This document shows positions 43,467 to 53,094 of a DNA stretch of 64,000 nt, in pieces; positions within the stretch are counted from its first letter, which is position 1; each line of letters starts with the position of its first letter. The stretch covers positions 124,001 to 188,000 of the forward strand of contig NZ_KB891852.1 of assembly GCF_000373565.1 (NCBI RefSeq), in the 5' to 3' direction. Under the pieces are notes generated by a model that was not told the origin of the DNA, did no database searches, and was given only the letters and a program-made list of their open reading frames with translations. This DNA comes from Streptomyces sp. HmicA12. Lineage in GTDB: Bacteria; Actinomycetota; Actinomycetes; Streptomycetales; Streptomycetaceae. A program made the translations under genes and the position numbers.

Positions 43467-44597
43467 ATGGCAGGAACCGACCGCGAGAAGGCGCTCGACG
43501 CCGCGCTCGCACAGATTGAACGGCAATTCGGCAAGGGCGCGGTCATGCGCATGGGCGAGCGGCCGAACGAGCCCATCGAGGTGATCTCCACCGGCTCGAC
43601 CGCGCTCGACGTCGCGCTCGGCGTCGGCGGCATCCCGCGCGGCCGTGTGGTGGAGGTCTACGGCCCGGAGTCCTCCGGCAAGACGACCCTGACCCTGCAC
43701 GCCGTGGCCAACGCCCAGCGCGCGGGCGGCGCGGTGGCCTTCGTGGACGCCGAGCACGCCCTCGACCCCGAGTACGCCAAGAAGCTCGGCGTCGACATCG
43801 ACAACCTGATCCTGTCGCAGCCGGACAACGGCGAGCAGGCGCTCGAGATCGTCGACATGCTGGTCCGCTCCGGCGCCCTCGACCTCATCGTCATCGACTC
43901 CGTCGCGGCCCTCGTGCCGCGCGCGGAGATCGAGGGCGAGATGGGTGACTCGCACGTGGGTCTGCAGGCCCGCCTGATGAGCCAGGCCCTCCGGAAGATC
44001 ACCAGCGCGCTCAACCAGTCCAAGACCACCGCGATCTTCATCAACCAGCTCCGCGAGAAGATCGGCGTGATGTTCGGCTCGCCGGAGACCACGACCGGTG
44101 GCCGCGCGCTGAAGTTCTACGCCTCCGTGCGCATGGACATCCGCCGCATCGAGACCCTGAAGGACGGCACCGACGCGGTGGGCAACCGCACCCGCGTCAA
44201 GGTCGTCAAGAACAAGGTCGCGCCGCCCTTCAAGCAGGCCGAGTTCGACATCCTCTACGGCCAGGGCATCTCCCGCGAGGGCGGCCTGATCGACATGGGC
44301 GTGGAGCACGGTTTCGTCCGCAAGGCCGGCGCCTGGTACACGTACGAGGGCGACCAGCTCGGCCAGGGCAAGGAGAACGCGCGCAACTTCCTGAAGGACA
44401 ACCCCGACCTGGCCAACGAGATCGAGAAGAAGATCAAGGAGAAGCTCGGCGTCGGCGTGAAGAAGACGGAGGAGCCGGTCGGCGAGCCGGTTGCGGACGC
44501 GGCTGCCGCTGTCCCCGCCGAGGACGCGGTGAACGCGGCGAAGGCGGTGCCCGCACCCAAGGCCGCGAAGTCCAAGGCCACGGCGGCCAAGAGCTAA
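43467..44597 (+). CDS. recA: RecA recombinase
   Basis: ATG 43467 follows GGGTGGA and gives 376 residues, normal for Streptomyces. Walker [10 protein letters not shown], Walker [11 protein letters not shown], the L1/L2 loops ([40 protein letters not shown]) and the C-terminal domain are intact; the last ~50 residues are Ala/Lys-rich as in the genus. It forms filaments on ssDNA, drives strand exchange and promotes LexA self-cleavage. recX follows after 6 bp. Confidence 0.98.
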   Translation: MAGTDREKALDAALAQIERQFGKGAVMRMGERPNEPIEVISTGSTALDVALGVGGIPRGRVVEVYGPESSGKTTLTLHAVANAQRAGGAVAFVDAEHALDPEYAKKLGVDIDNLILSQPDNGEQALEIVDMLVRSGALDLIVIDSVAALVPRAEIEGEMGDSHVGLQARLMSQALRKITSALNQSKTTAIFINQLREKIGVMFGSPETTTGGRALKFYASVRMDIRRIETLKDGTDAVGNRTRVKVVKNKVAPPFKQAEFDILYGQGISREGGLIDMGVEHGFVRKAGAWYTYEGDQLGQGKENARNFLKDNPDLANEIEKKIKEKLGVGVKKTEEPVGEPVADAAAAVPAEDAVNAAKAVPAPKAAKSKATAAKS

Positions 44598-44603
44598 TCC
44601 GCC

Positions 44604-45380
44604 GTGACACGACGAACCGACTGGGCCGAGTACGACGCCCGCCCCGCCTCCCTCCGGGGCAGCGAGGGCGCCGGGGTGTACGACGATGCCGCGCACGGGG
44701 CGGCCGGTGACGACGGGGAATCGGGGGACGGCGCGGCGGGTGGACCGCGCCGTGGTGGACGTTCGCGTGGCGGAGCCGGGCCGCGCGGGCGTCGGCGCAA
44801 GGGCGGGTTCGGGGATCCGTCCGGCGCCGCACAGGACGACGGCCCTCCTGACTCGTCGAGGGCCGAGCGGGGGGAACCGTCAGGGGACCCGGCGGAGCGG
44901 GCGCGGAACATCTGTCTGCGCCTGCTCACCGGGACCCCGCGCACGCGCAAGCAGCTCGCCGACGCGCTGCGCAAGCGGGAGATCCCGGACGAGATCGCGG
45001 AAGAGGTGCTGTCCCGGTTCGAGGAGGTCGGGCTGATCAACGACAGTGCCTTCGCCGATGCGTGGGTGGAGTCCCGGCACCACGGGAGAGGCCTTGCCCG
45101 CCGGGCGCTCGCACGTGAGCTGCGCACCAAGGGCGTGGACTCCACCGTGATCGACGATGCGGTGGGGCAGCTCGACTCCGATCAGGAGGAGGAGACCGCG
45201 CGCGAACTCGTCGCGCGCAAGCTCCGCTCCACGCGCGGGCTCGACCGGGACAAGCGGCTGCGACGGCTCGCGGGGATGCTGGCGCGCAAGGGGTATCCCG
45301 AGGGGATGGCGCTCAGGGTGGTCCGGCAGGCGCTGGAGGAAGAGGGGGAGGAGACCGAGGACCTGGGGTTCGCGGAGTAG
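44604..45380 (+). CDS. recX: RecX, regulator of RecA
   Basis: GTG 44604 lies 6 bp after the recA stop; the pair is co-transcribed as in other streptomycetes. The 258-residue protein has a long, low-complexity N-terminal extension (residues 1-95, Gly/Arg/Asp-rich) followed by three RecX helical repeats (LTGTPRTRKQLADALRKR; GLARRALARELRTKGV; RLRRLAGMLARKGYPEGMALRVV). RecX binds RecA filaments and limits their activity. Confidence 0.95.
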   Translation: MTRRTDWAEYDARPASLRGSEGAGVYDDAAHGAAGDDGESGDGAAGGPRRGGRSRGGAGPRGRRRKGGFGDPSGAAQDDGPPDSSRAERGEPSGDPAERARNICLRLLTGTPRTRKQLADALRKREIPDEIAEEVLSRFEEVGLINDSAFADAWVESRHHGRGLARRALARELRTKGVDSTVIDDAVGQLDSDQEEETARELVARKLRSTRGLDRDKRLRRLAGMLARKGYPEGMALRVVRQALEEEGEETEDLGFAE

Positions 45381-45688
45381 CGGTGGTCCGGGGCGGTTGG
45401 CCAGTGGCCGGGTGCTCGGGCGTCGTGGCTGGGGTTCCTGGGGGCGCCCCCTCCTCCCCTTCTCGTCCCGTTCCTGGGGGCTGTGACCCCAGACCCCCTG
45501 CACGCTTGCCTGCCGTCTGAACGCGCGCCTTGTGCGTGGTCGCTCGCACAGTTCCTCGCGCCCCTGAGGGGAGCTGGTGGGGTTTACCCCACCTCGAGAC
45601 GCCTGGTCGCCGCAGTGTGTCGGACCCTGTGCGCGGGCCATCGTTGACGCATGACCTTGAAGATGCGCACGGTTCGCCGGGGGACGTC
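45381..45688. other. intergenic stretch, no gene seen
   Basis: About 300 bases after recX with G- and C-rich runs and repeated CCTGGGGG-like words. A TTGACG at 45643-45648 could belong to the permease promoter, but no matching -10 was convincing. No ATP-binding-cassette gene precedes the permease. Confidence 0.4.
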
Positions 45689-48229
45689 ATGATGCTGGGC
45701 TACGCACTGCAGACCGTCCGGGACCGTAAGGGCGGGTTCCTGGGGGCCTTTCTCGCGCTGATGTGCGCGGCCGCCCTCGTCACCGCCTGCGGCACCCTGC
45801 TGGAGACAGGGCTGCGCGGCTCGGTGCGCACCGAGCGCTACGCGGCCGCGCCGGTCCTCGTCTCCGCGGACCAGAACGTGCACCAGACCATCGTCAAGCA
45901 CAAGAAGGGCAAGACGAAGGTCAAGCACAAGGCCAAGCCGATCGCCGAGCGGGCCTGGCTGTCGCAGGACCTCGTACGGAAGGTGCGGGCGGTGCCCGGC
46001 GTGCGGCAGGCCGTCCCCGAACTCACCTTCCTCGCCGAGCCTTCGGCATCGGGAGCGGTCGATCCCGACCGGCCCGCCTTCGGGCACGCCTGGGACTCCG
46101 CGGCCCTCACGCCGTACAAGCTGGCCGAGGGAAGCGCGCCCCGGTCCGGCGGCGACATCGTGGTGGACAAGGACCTCGCGGCCCGCGCCCACCTCGCCGT
46201 CGGCGACCGACTCGCCGTGCAGTCCACCCAGGACCCGCGGACGTACCGCGTGACCGGTATCGCGGCACCCGGCGCGGGCGCCACCGTCACCCGGCAGACG
46301 TCGCTGTTCTTCTCCACCGCCGAGGCCGAGCGGCTCGCCGCGCACCCCGGCCGGGTCACGGCGATCGGCGTCGTGCCCGAACCGGGCCGGAACGTGGCCG
46401 AGTTGAAGCAGGACGTCGCGCACGCGCTCAAGGGGACGACGGCACGCGTCACCTCCGGGGACGAGCGCGGCCCCGTCGAGTTCCTGGACGGGGCCGCCGC
46501 GCGGGTGAAGCTCGTCAGCATGGGCGGGGCCATGGGCGGCACGTCCCTGCTCGTCGCCGTCCTCGTGGTCGTCGGCACCTTCGCCCTGTCCGTGCAGCAG
46601 CGCCACCGCGAACTCGCCCTGCTGCGCGCCATCGCCGCCACGCCCCGGCAGATCCGCAAGCTGCTCGGGTGCGAGGCGCTGATCGTCGGCGCGGCCGCCG
46701 GCGTCGTCGGCTCCCTCGCGGGCCTGCCGCTCGGCGGCTGGCTCTACGGGCGGTTCGTCGAACTCGGCGCCGTACCCGCCACGTTGGAACGCACTGTGAG
46801 CTTCTTCCCGGTCGTCGCGGGACTCGCCGCCACGCTCTTCGGCGCCTGGGCCGCCACCCGTGTCGCCGCCCGACGCATCGCCAGGATCCGCCCTGCCGCC
46901 GCGCTCGCCGAAGCGAGCGTCGAACCGACACGCCCCGCCGTGCTCCGGACCGTCGCCGGGCTCGTCGCCCTCGCGGGCGGCACCGTGCTCGTCGTCGTCC
47001 TCGGCGGGCTGCGCACCGAGGCGGCCTCGACTCCCGTCACCTTCCTGTCCGTTGTCGTCCTCGCCGTCGCCGTCTCCCTTCTGGGGCCGCTCCTGGTCCG
47101 GGCGACCATGGCCGTCCTGGGTCTTCCGCTGCGCGCGGTCGGCCCCGGTGCCCGGCTCGCCACCGCCAACCTGCGCGGCCACGCCGCCCGCATGGCCGCC
47201 GTGGTCACCCCGCTCACCCTCCTCGTCGGAATGACCTGCACCGTGCTGTTCGTCCAGCCCACGCTCGGCGACGCCGCGCGGGCCCAGGCCCGCGAGGGCG
47301 TGCGCGCCGACTGGGTGCTCGCCGCTCAGGGGCCCGGCATCCCGGACGCGGCCGTACGTGATCTGCGTACGGACAAGGGGACCACCGTCACCGAGGTCGT
47401 CCGCTCCACGGTCCGCGTCGGCCTCGACAAGTACCCGGTGCAAGGCGTCACGCCGACCGGGCTCACCCGCACCTGGGACCCGGACGTCACCGCGGGCTCG
47501 CTCTCGCGCTTCGGGGAGCGCTCGGTCGCCGTAAGTGAACTGGCCGCCGATCAGCAGCACCTGAAGCCCGGCAGCAAGCTGAAGCTGACGCTCGGCGACG
47601 GCACACCCGCCACGCTCACCGTCGCCGCCGTCTACGCCCGCGGTCTGGGCTTCGGCGATCTGACCGTCTCCCACGATCTGCTCTCGCGCCACATCGACAA
47701 TCCGCTCGCCTCCTCCGTGCTCGTCTCCACCAGCCGCACACAGGAACAACTCGCGGACACGCTCCGTGAGTTCCCGGCCGTGCGAGTTCTCTCGCCGGAC
47801 GCCGCCGACGGGCTCCAGGAGGCGCGGCAGCAGGCCAACGCCGAGGTCAACCTCATCGCCATGGCCCTCGTTCTCGCCTTCACCGCCATCGCCGTCGTCA
47901 ACACCCTCGCGATGTCGGTGTCCGAGCGGATCCGGGAGTTCGCCCTGCTCCGCCTCGCCGGCGCGACGCGGCGCCAGGTCCTGCGGATGCTCCGCATCGA
48001 GGCGCTGACCGTCGTCCTCATGGGCGTGGCGCTCGGCAGCGGCATCGCGGCCGCCGTGCTCAGCGCCTTCAGCCTCGGCATGACGGGTACGGCAGCCCCG
48101 GCCGTACTGCCCCTGACCTACGTCACCGTGGTCGCGGGCGCCGGACTGCTCGCGCTCACTGCGACGGCGCTGCCCGGCCGCGTGGCGCTGCGGGTCCGCC
48201 CCGTCACCGTCGCAACGGCCAAGGAGTAA
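45689..48229 (+). CDS. FtsX-type ABC transporter permease (MacB-like), no adjacent ATPase
   Basis: ATG 45689 has GGGGGA upstream, giving 846 residues. Two FtsX/MacB permease modules are visible: a first helix near residue 20, an extracellular MacB-periplasmic-like region, helices around residues 280-380 with LALLRAIAATPRQIRKLLGCEALIVG, then a second module with REFALLRLAGATRRQVLRMLRIEAL near residue 755. The tandem design is the actinobacterial long form used for export of peptides, lipoproteins or antibiotics. The ATPase is normally encoded next to it, but neither neighbour here is one. Confidence 0.88.
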   Translation: MMLGYALQTVRDRKGGFLGAFLALMCAAALVTACGTLLETGLRGSVRTERYAAAPVLVSADQNVHQTIVKHKKGKTKVKHKAKPIAERAWLSQDLVRKVRAVPGVRQAVPELTFLAEPSASGAVDPDRPAFGHAWDSAALTPYKLAEGSAPRSGGDIVVDKDLAARAHLAVGDRLAVQSTQDPRTYRVTGIAAPGAGATVTRQTSLFFSTAEAERLAAHPGRVTAIGVVPEPGRNVAELKQDVAHALKGTTARVTSGDERGPVEFLDGAAARVKLVSMGGAMGGTSLLVAVLVVVGTFALSVQQRHRELALLRAIAATPRQIRKLLGCEALIVGAAAGVVGSLAGLPLGGWLYGRFVELGAVPATLERTVSFFPVVAGLAATLFGAWAATRVAARRIARIRPAAALAEASVEPTRPAVLRTVAGLVALAGGTVLVVVLGGLRTEAASTPVTFLSVVVLAVAVSLLGPLLVRATMAVLGLPLRAVGPGARLATANLRGHAARMAAVVTPLTLLVGMTCTVLFVQPTLGDAARAQAREGVRADWVLAAQGPGIPDAAVRDLRTDKGTTVTEVVRSTVRVGLDKYPVQGVTPTGLTRTWDPDVTAGSLSRFGERSVAVSELAADQQHLKPGSKLKLTLGDGTPATLTVAAVYARGLGFGDLTVSHDLLSRHIDNPLASSVLVSTSRTQEQLADTLREFPAVRVLSPDAADGLQEARQQANAEVNLIAMALVLAFTAIAVVNTLAMSVSERIREFALLRLAGATRRQVLRMLRIEALTVVLMGVALGSGIAAAVLSAFSLGMTGTAAPAVLPLTYVTVVAGAGLLALTATALPGRVALRVRPVTVATAKE

Positions 48230-48245
48230 GGAGCGCTTCGCCATT

Positions 48246-48288
48246 GAGGGTGCCCCTTACGGAAGCCATGTCCGTAAGGGGCACCCTC
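48246..48288. terminator. perfect 18-bp bidirectional terminator
   Basis: GAGGGTGCCCCTTACGGA (48246-48263) and its exact complement (48271-48288) enclose a 7-base loop between the convergent permease and rhodanese genes. Confidence 0.85.
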
Positions 48289-48305
48289 GCGTCATGCGAG
48301 CAGAG

Positions 48306-48728
48306 TCAGCCGGCGGTCACCGGAAGTCCCGCAGCGCGCCACGCCTGGAACCCGCCCACCAGGTCCGTCGCCCGGCGCAGCCCCAACTGTCGCAGGGAGG
48401 CGGCCGCGAGACTCGACGCGTAGCCCTCGTTGCAGACGACCACCACATGGAGGTCGTGTCCGGTCGCCTCCGCAGCGCGGTGGCTGCCCTGCGGGTCGAG
48501 GCGCCACTCCAGTTCGTTGCGCTCGACCACGAGGGCGCCGGGGATCAGGCCGTCGCGCTCGCGCAGCGCCGCGTACCGGATGTCGACGAGCAGCGCCTCG
48601 CCGGCCGCTGCGGCCGCGAACGCCTCCGGCGCCTCGATCCGGTCGAGCCCGGACCGTACCCGCTCCAGCAGTTCGTCGATGCCCACGGGGTCCACGTGCG
48701 GCGCGGCATCGTTCGGGAAGTCGCTCAC
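48306..48728 (-). CDS. rhodanese-like domain protein
   Basis: GTG 48728 overlaps the stop of the cysteine dioxygenase gene (GTGA), so the two are coupled. The 140-residue protein is a single rhodanese domain: LLVDIRYAALRERDGLIPGALVVERNELEW, then the active-site loop VVVCNEGYASSLAA with the persulfide-forming Cys, and VGGFQAWRAAGLP. Operon with a cysteine dioxygenase points to handling of sulfur released during cysteine breakdown. Confidence 0.88.
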   Translation of the reverse strand: MSDFPNDAAPHVDPVGIDELLERVRSGLDRIEAPEAFAAAAAGEALLVDIRYAALRERDGLIPGALVVERNELEWRLDPQGSHRAAEATGHDLHVVVVCNEGYASSLAAASLRQLGLRRATDLVGGFQAWRAAGLPVTAG

Positions 48729-49261
48729 TGCCAGTCCTCCGGGCGTTCCACCGACTCCAGGCGCAGGGTCTGGCCGGTGCGGCTGTAGCGCCGGATCTGC
48801 GGGAGCGGCGGGTAGTAGGCGTGCACCGAGACGGCGTGCTCGGTGGTGGACTCGTTCAGGACCTCGTGGACGTGGTGGCGGCCGAAGGCGCGGCCCTGAC
48901 CCGCCGTCAACCGCCGCTCCCTGTCGACCCCTTCGGAGAGTTCCAGGGTCTTCCAGCCGTCGGTGGGCAGCCGGGCGGCGAGCGAGTTCTCCTTCAGTTC
49001 GCCGGACGCGGCGAGGAAGGCGCCGACCGAGTCGGCGTGGTCGTGCCAGCCGGTGCCGGTGCCCGGCGGCCAGCCGATCAGCCAGGCCTCGCTGCCGCCG
49101 GGGCCTTCGAGCCGTACCCACGTACGGCCTTCGGGATCGAGCGGCAGGGAGGCGATGAGGTCGCGGTCCGCGGCGGTGCGGCGGACGAAGTCGAGGAGGT
49201 CGGCCTGGGTGGGCGCCGCGGTGGTGGGCGCCGAGGGAGCCGGGGTGGCGGGAAGGGACAC
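48725..49261 (-). CDS. cysteine dioxygenase
   Basis: The 178-residue cupin starts at GTG 49261. The iron site GWHDHADSVGAFLAASGELKEN supplies two His, and RHHVHEVLN the third His; the Arg preceding (TWVRLE) and the Tyr (HAYYPPL) match bacterial type I cysteine dioxygenases. It oxidises cysteine to cysteine sulfinate. About 145 bp upstream of the start lies the end of a Cys-containing leader peptide. Confidence 0.88.
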   Translation of the reverse strand: MSLPATPAPSAPTTAAPTQADLLDFVRRTAADRDLIASLPLDPEGRTWVRLEGPGGSEAWLIGWPPGTGTGWHDHADSVGAFLAASGELKENSLAARLPTDGWKTLELSEGVDRERRLTAGQGRAFGRHHVHEVLNESTTEHAVSVHAYYPPLPQIRRYSRTGQTLRLESVERPEDWQ

Positions 49262-49405
49262 GGGTACCGTCCTGAAGGTTCGCGAAGGACGCGCGCCACC
49301 GGCCGAAGAGGCATCGAAAGTCTTCGAAAGGCATCGAAGGCCATTGAAGAGTTCGATGAGGCCGGAGAGACGGCCGGGCGCGCGGGGAGGGTGAAGCAGG
49401 CGAAT

Positions 49406-49498
49406 TCAGCAGGACGGGCGACACACGCAGCCCGCGTAACGGACAAGGTCCATATGGACCCTCCGCCACAGGCGCACATCGGTGTCGATCGTCGTCAC
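49406..49498 (-). CDS. putative cysteine-responsive leader peptide
   Basis: GTG 49498 opens a 30-residue frame ending RYAGCVCRPSC before TGA at 49408-49406. It contains the RLWRRVHMDLVR block followed by a C-x-C and a terminal Cys, the pattern of small 'putative leader peptides' that precede sulfur-metabolism genes in Streptomyces. Stalling on Cys codons could control the dioxygenase/rhodanese operon. Between it and the operon are repeats of GGCATCGAA (on the + strand near 49310-49345) that may form alternative hairpins. Confidence 0.65.
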   Translation of the reverse strand: MTTIDTDVRLWRRVHMDLVRYAGCVCRPSC

Positions 49499-49577
49499 GT
49501 TCCGGAGTACACCATGGCGGTAGGGACCGGTCAACTCGCGCGCGGGAGGCGCGCGGAGCACGGGAAGCCCGGGAGGC

Positions 49578-51206
49578 TCAGGAGGCGCCACCCACCTCCG
49601 AAGAGGCCGCCGCCGGTTCCTCGGCGGCCGCGGCCGGCCCGCCGAGCGCCGTCTGCGCCGCTTCGTAGAGCTCCGCAGGGCGTACACCGCTGAGCGCCGT
49701 GACCAGGTGCCCGTCGGAGCGGATCAGCAGCACCGAGTGGGCCGGAGCGCCCGGATAACTCTCCGCTACGAGCAGCTCCGCCTCGTGCGGCAGTGCGCTG
49801 ACGGCCGCCGCGAGCCGGGGCATGAGGCCCGCCGACATCCAGTGCTTGCGGTCCCACACACCCGTGCCGGGCGCCACCAGGACCACGAGCAGAGGCCCGA
49901 GGCCGAGACGGTCGCGCAGCCGGACGAACGAGCCGTCGGGCGCCGTGACCCGCACATCGGCGGCCGGGGCCCCGGCCGCCGTGCCGACATCCACCTGGGA
50001 CTCGGTGCGCGGAGGGGAGAGCGGGGAATCGGCGTACGCCCCCGGCGCGCCCAGCGGGCCGTGCCCCAAGTGGCCGTCCATGAGCAGCGCGTCATGACCG
50101 CGGGCGGCCCCGGGCACGTACGAGCGCAGGCCGCCGCTGCCCCGCAGTATCGGCAGCGCCTGGTCCGCGGCGCGCAGTCGGGCGGCGACGGCGGCCCGGC
50201 GCTCCGTCTGGTAGCTGTCCAGGAGGGCGTCGGGGGCGGGGCGCCGCCCGTCGTGCCAGGCCAGGGCCAGCTTCCAGGCGAGGTTGTCGGCGTCGCGCAG
50301 GCCCTCGTCCAGGCCCTGCGTACCGAGCGCGCCGAGCAGGTGCGCGGCGTCCCCTGCGAGGAAGACGCGGCCCACGCGCCAGCGCCGGGCGAGGCGGTGG
50401 TGCACGGTGTGCACGCCCGTGTCGAGCAGCTCGTACGGCGGGGTGGAGCCGCCGCACCAGCCCGCGAGGGTCTCTCGGATGCGTGTCACCAGCACGTCCG
50501 GGGTGACCAGGTCGCTGCGCGGCGGCAGCAGCCAGTCGAGGCGCCAGACGCCGTCGGCCAGCGGGCGGCCGACGACCTCCGCGCCGGACGACCCCGACGT
50601 CCGCCACGGAGGGTTGCGATGGAGCAACGCCTCACCCGGCCAGGGAAGTTCCGTGCGCAGCGCGGCGACGGCGTGTCGCTCGACGGCGGTGCGGCCGGGG
50701 AAGCGGATGTCGAGGAGCTTGCGCACGGTGGAGCGGGGGCCGTCGCAGCCGACCAGGTAACTGCCGCGCCACCAGGTGCCCTTGGGGCCGCGCGTGTGCG
50801 CCGTCAGCCCGTTCTTCTCCTCCTCGACCGAGTCCAGGCGGCTGTCGACGGCGACCTTGATCAGCCGTTCGTCCGCGACGGCCGAGCGCAGGGCGCCGGT
50901 CAGTGCGTGCTGGGCGAGGTGCAGGGGAGCGGGGATCTGCTCACCGAAGGTGAGCGCACGCATCTCTTGTTTGCGGCGCAGGGAGCGCCAGCCGGTCCAC
51001 CGGGATCCGATCGCGTCGAGGGACGTGCCGGTCAGGCGCTCGGCGAGGGCGGCGGTGTCCTCGCGCAACACCACCGTGCGGGCCGGGCGCGGCTCGTCCT
51101 TGCCGGGGCCCTCGTCGAGGACCACGGAGGGTACGCCGTGGCGGGCGAGGGCGAGGGACAGCGTGAGCCCGACGGGGCCCGCGCCGACGACGATCACCGG
51201 ATCCAC
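49578..51206 (-). CDS. FAD-dependent aromatic monooxygenase (PheA/TfdB-like)
   Basis: GTG 51206 has GAGGGG upstream; the protein then begins MDPVIVVGAGPVGLTLSLAL, with the FAD-binding GxGxxG directly at the N-terminus, giving 542 residues. The second FAD motif RVFLAGDAAHLLGALGTQGLDEGLRDADNLAWKLAL and the DG motif YLVGCDGPRSTVRK are intact, placing it in the class A flavoprotein hydroxylases. A thioredoxin-like C-terminal domain (residues about 400-530) is typical. Typical substrates are phenols or polyketide aromatics; none is evident from context. Confidence 0.85.
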   Translation of the reverse strand: MDPVIVVGAGPVGLTLSLALARHGVPSVVLDEGPGKDEPRPARTVVLREDTAALAERLTGTSLDAIGSRWTGWRSLRRKQEMRALTFGEQIPAPLHLAQHALTGALRSAVADERLIKVAVDSRLDSVEEEKNGLTAHTRGPKGTWWRGSYLVGCDGPRSTVRKLLDIRFPGRTAVERHAVAALRTELPWPGEALLHRNPPWRTSGSSGAEVVGRPLADGVWRLDWLLPPRSDLVTPDVLVTRIRETLAGWCGGSTPPYELLDTGVHTVHHRLARRWRVGRVFLAGDAAHLLGALGTQGLDEGLRDADNLAWKLALAWHDGRRPAPDALLDSYQTERRAAVAARLRAADQALPILRGSGGLRSYVPGAARGHDALLMDGHLGHGPLGAPGAYADSPLSPPRTESQVDVGTAAGAPAADVRVTAPDGSFVRLRDRLGLGPLLVVLVAPGTGVWDRKHWMSAGLMPRLAAAVSALPHEAELLVAESYPGAPAHSVLLIRSDGHLVTALSGVRPAELYEAAQTALGGPAAAAEEPAAASSEVGGAS

Positions 51207-51341
51207 GGCGCGGCCCCTCCTGCCCCATGAGGCGCCGCGCAACGGGGCACGGGTGGCGTACTGGACGTACGGGAAGGGGCAGTTGGAGCGGGGTGCACGT
51301 TCACAGAGCGTATGCAACCCATTGCCGGTGCTTGCGTCAAG

Positions 51342-51379
51342 TGACGGAGGCAGTGGCGGGGACGCCACTGCCTCCGTCA
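51342..51379. terminator. terminator of the glu operon
   Basis: TGACGGAGGCAGTGGCG (51342-51358) and its exact complement (51363-51379) make a 17-bp stem with a 4-base GGGA loop, 26 bases beyond the gluD stop codon. Confidence 0.85.
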
Positions 51380-51404
51380 TACCTCAACGGTCGATGACGT
51401 GTCG

Positions 51405-52340
51405 TCAGACGCCGTTGTCGGTGCCGCTGCCTGTGGTCTTGCCCAGCTGCTGCTGGATTTCCGACATCTCCACGATGGGCTCGGCGGCCGGGGCCACCGT
51501 GATGCCCCTCTTGGTGTGCCGACCGCGCCGCTCGATCCAGTTGGCGAGCCCCGACAGGGCCAGACACATGGTGATGTAGATCGCGCCGACGACGATGACC
51601 ACGGCGGTGATCGGGTTCTCGCCGTTGACGATGATGTTGTTCGCCATCGTGCGGGCCGCGAACAGCAGCTCACCGTAGGTGATGATGTAGCCGAGCGAGG
51701 TGTCCTTCAGCGTCACCACGAGCTGGCTGATCATCGTCGGGAGCATCGAGCGGACGGCCTGCGGCAGCAGCAGCATCGTCATCACCTGGGTCTTGCGCAG
51801 ACCCAGCGCGTACGCGGCTTCCACCTGGCCGCGCGGTACGGCGTTGATGCCCGCGCGGAGCACCTCCGCCTGGACGCAGCCGTTGTAGACGGTCAGGCCG
51901 ATGACGAGCGCCCAGAAGGCGGCGTTCTCACCGACGACCCCGAGGTTCTCCTTATAGGTGAGGAAAAGCACCCACAAGGCGTAGATCGTGATCAGCAGAG
52001 GGATGGCGCGGAACAGCTCGATGAAGCCCGTGGCGACCACGCTGACCGGCTTGTGGTCCGAGAGCCGGGCGACCGCGAGGAGCAGGCCGAGCAGCAGGGA
52101 GAGCACACCGGCGGCGGCGAACACCTTGAGGGTGGTCAGCACGCCGTCGCGGATGTTCGCCCGGACGCCCGCGTTGTTGAAGATGTTCCAGACCTCGGGC
52201 TCCAGCTGGCCCGTCACGTTCATCCGGTAGAGCGTGAACGCGATCAGGCCGAGCACCGCGAGGGAGCCGACGACCGTGTAGATCAGGTTGCGCACCCGGG
52301 CCTTGGGACCGGGCGCGTCGTACAGGACGCTCGAACTCAT
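51405..52340 (-). CDS. gluD: glutamate ABC transporter permease GluD
   Basis: ATG 52340 overlaps the gluC stop by 4 bases. The 311-residue protein has five to six membrane helices and the HAAT permease EAA loop VEAAYALGLRKTQVMTMLLLPQAVRSMLPTM. Together with GluC it forms the membrane channel of the glutamate uptake system. The last ~35 residues are hydrophilic and cytoplasmic. Confidence 0.9.
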   Translation of the reverse strand: MSSSVLYDAPGPKARVRNLIYTVVGSLAVLGLIAFTLYRMNVTGQLEPEVWNIFNNAGVRANIRDGVLTTLKVFAAAGVLSLLLGLLLAVARLSDHKPVSVVATGFIELFRAIPLLITIYALWVLFLTYKENLGVVGENAAFWALVIGLTVYNGCVQAEVLRAGINAVPRGQVEAAYALGLRKTQVMTMLLLPQAVRSMLPTMISQLVVTLKDTSLGYIITYGELLFAARTMANNIIVNGENPITAVVIVVGAIYITMCLALSGLANWIERRGRHTKRGITVAPAAEPIVEMSEIQQQLGKTTGSGTDNGV

Positions 52341-52984
52341 CGTGCGACCCCCATGCGGCGCTCGAGCAGCCGGAACAGACCGCTGATGGCGAAGGTGATG
52401 ATCAGGTAGCCGAGGGCCACCCACAGGAAGATCCAGCCGATCGCGAAGCCCTTGTCGCTCAGCAGCTTCTGCACGCCGAAGAGTTCGGCGACGCTGAACG
52501 CGCCCGCGATGGCGGAGTTCTTGGTCAGCGCGATGAAGATCGAGCTGAGCGGCGGCAGCACGGTCCGGGTGGCCTGCGGCAGGATGATCATGCGCAGGGT
52601 CTGCGAGAACGTCATGCCGATCGACCGGGCGGCCTCGGCCTGGCCCAGCGGCACCGTGTTGATGCCGGAGCGCACGGCCTCACAGACGAACGCCGAGGTG
52701 TAGCAGCCGAGCGCGAGCAGCGCCTTGGCCCACGGGCTCATGCTCACCCCGAAGAGGGGCGGGATGACGAACCACACGATCATGAAGAGCAGCGTCAGCG
52801 GAGTGTTGCGGAAGAGCGTGACCCACGCGGTGCCGAAGATGCGCAGCGGGGGGACGGGGGAGACGCGGAACCCGGCGATGAGAACGCCGAGAACCATCGC
52901 CAGGAGCCCGCTGGAGAGGGTCAGCAGGACGGTGCCTATGAACCCCTCGCGGAACTCCGGGAGATAGTCGAGCAATACGTTCAC
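52337..52984 (-). CDS. gluC: glutamate ABC transporter permease GluC
   Basis: GTG 52984 with GAGGA upstream gives 215 residues and five membrane helices. The EAA motif reads AEAARSIGMTFSQTLRMIILPQATR. It pairs with GluD; the overlap with the gluD start indicates coupling. Confidence 0.9.
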   Translation of the reverse strand: MNVLLDYLPEFREGFIGTVLLTLSSGLLAMVLGVLIAGFRVSPVPPLRIFGTAWVTLFRNTPLTLLFMIVWFVIPPLFGVSMSPWAKALLALGCYTSAFVCEAVRSGINTVPLGQAEAARSIGMTFSQTLRMIILPQATRTVLPPLSSIFIALTKNSAIAGAFSVAELFGVQKLLSDKGFAIGWIFLWVALGYLIITFAISGLFRLLERRMGVAR

Positions 52985-53094
52985 GGGGATGTCCTCGTGG
53001 GCGACGGCGGACGGGCGACGGGGACCGTGCCGCGGGCGCACCACCAGGGTGCGCCCGCCGCAGGGACCCGCTCCTCAGGGACTGAGGAGGCTGA

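Noticed and set aside
45584-48244. Long minus-strand frame opposite the FtsX-type permease
   Set aside because: Antisense shadow with Arg/Gly/Glu-rich composition; the permease on the plus strand has clear helices and motifs.
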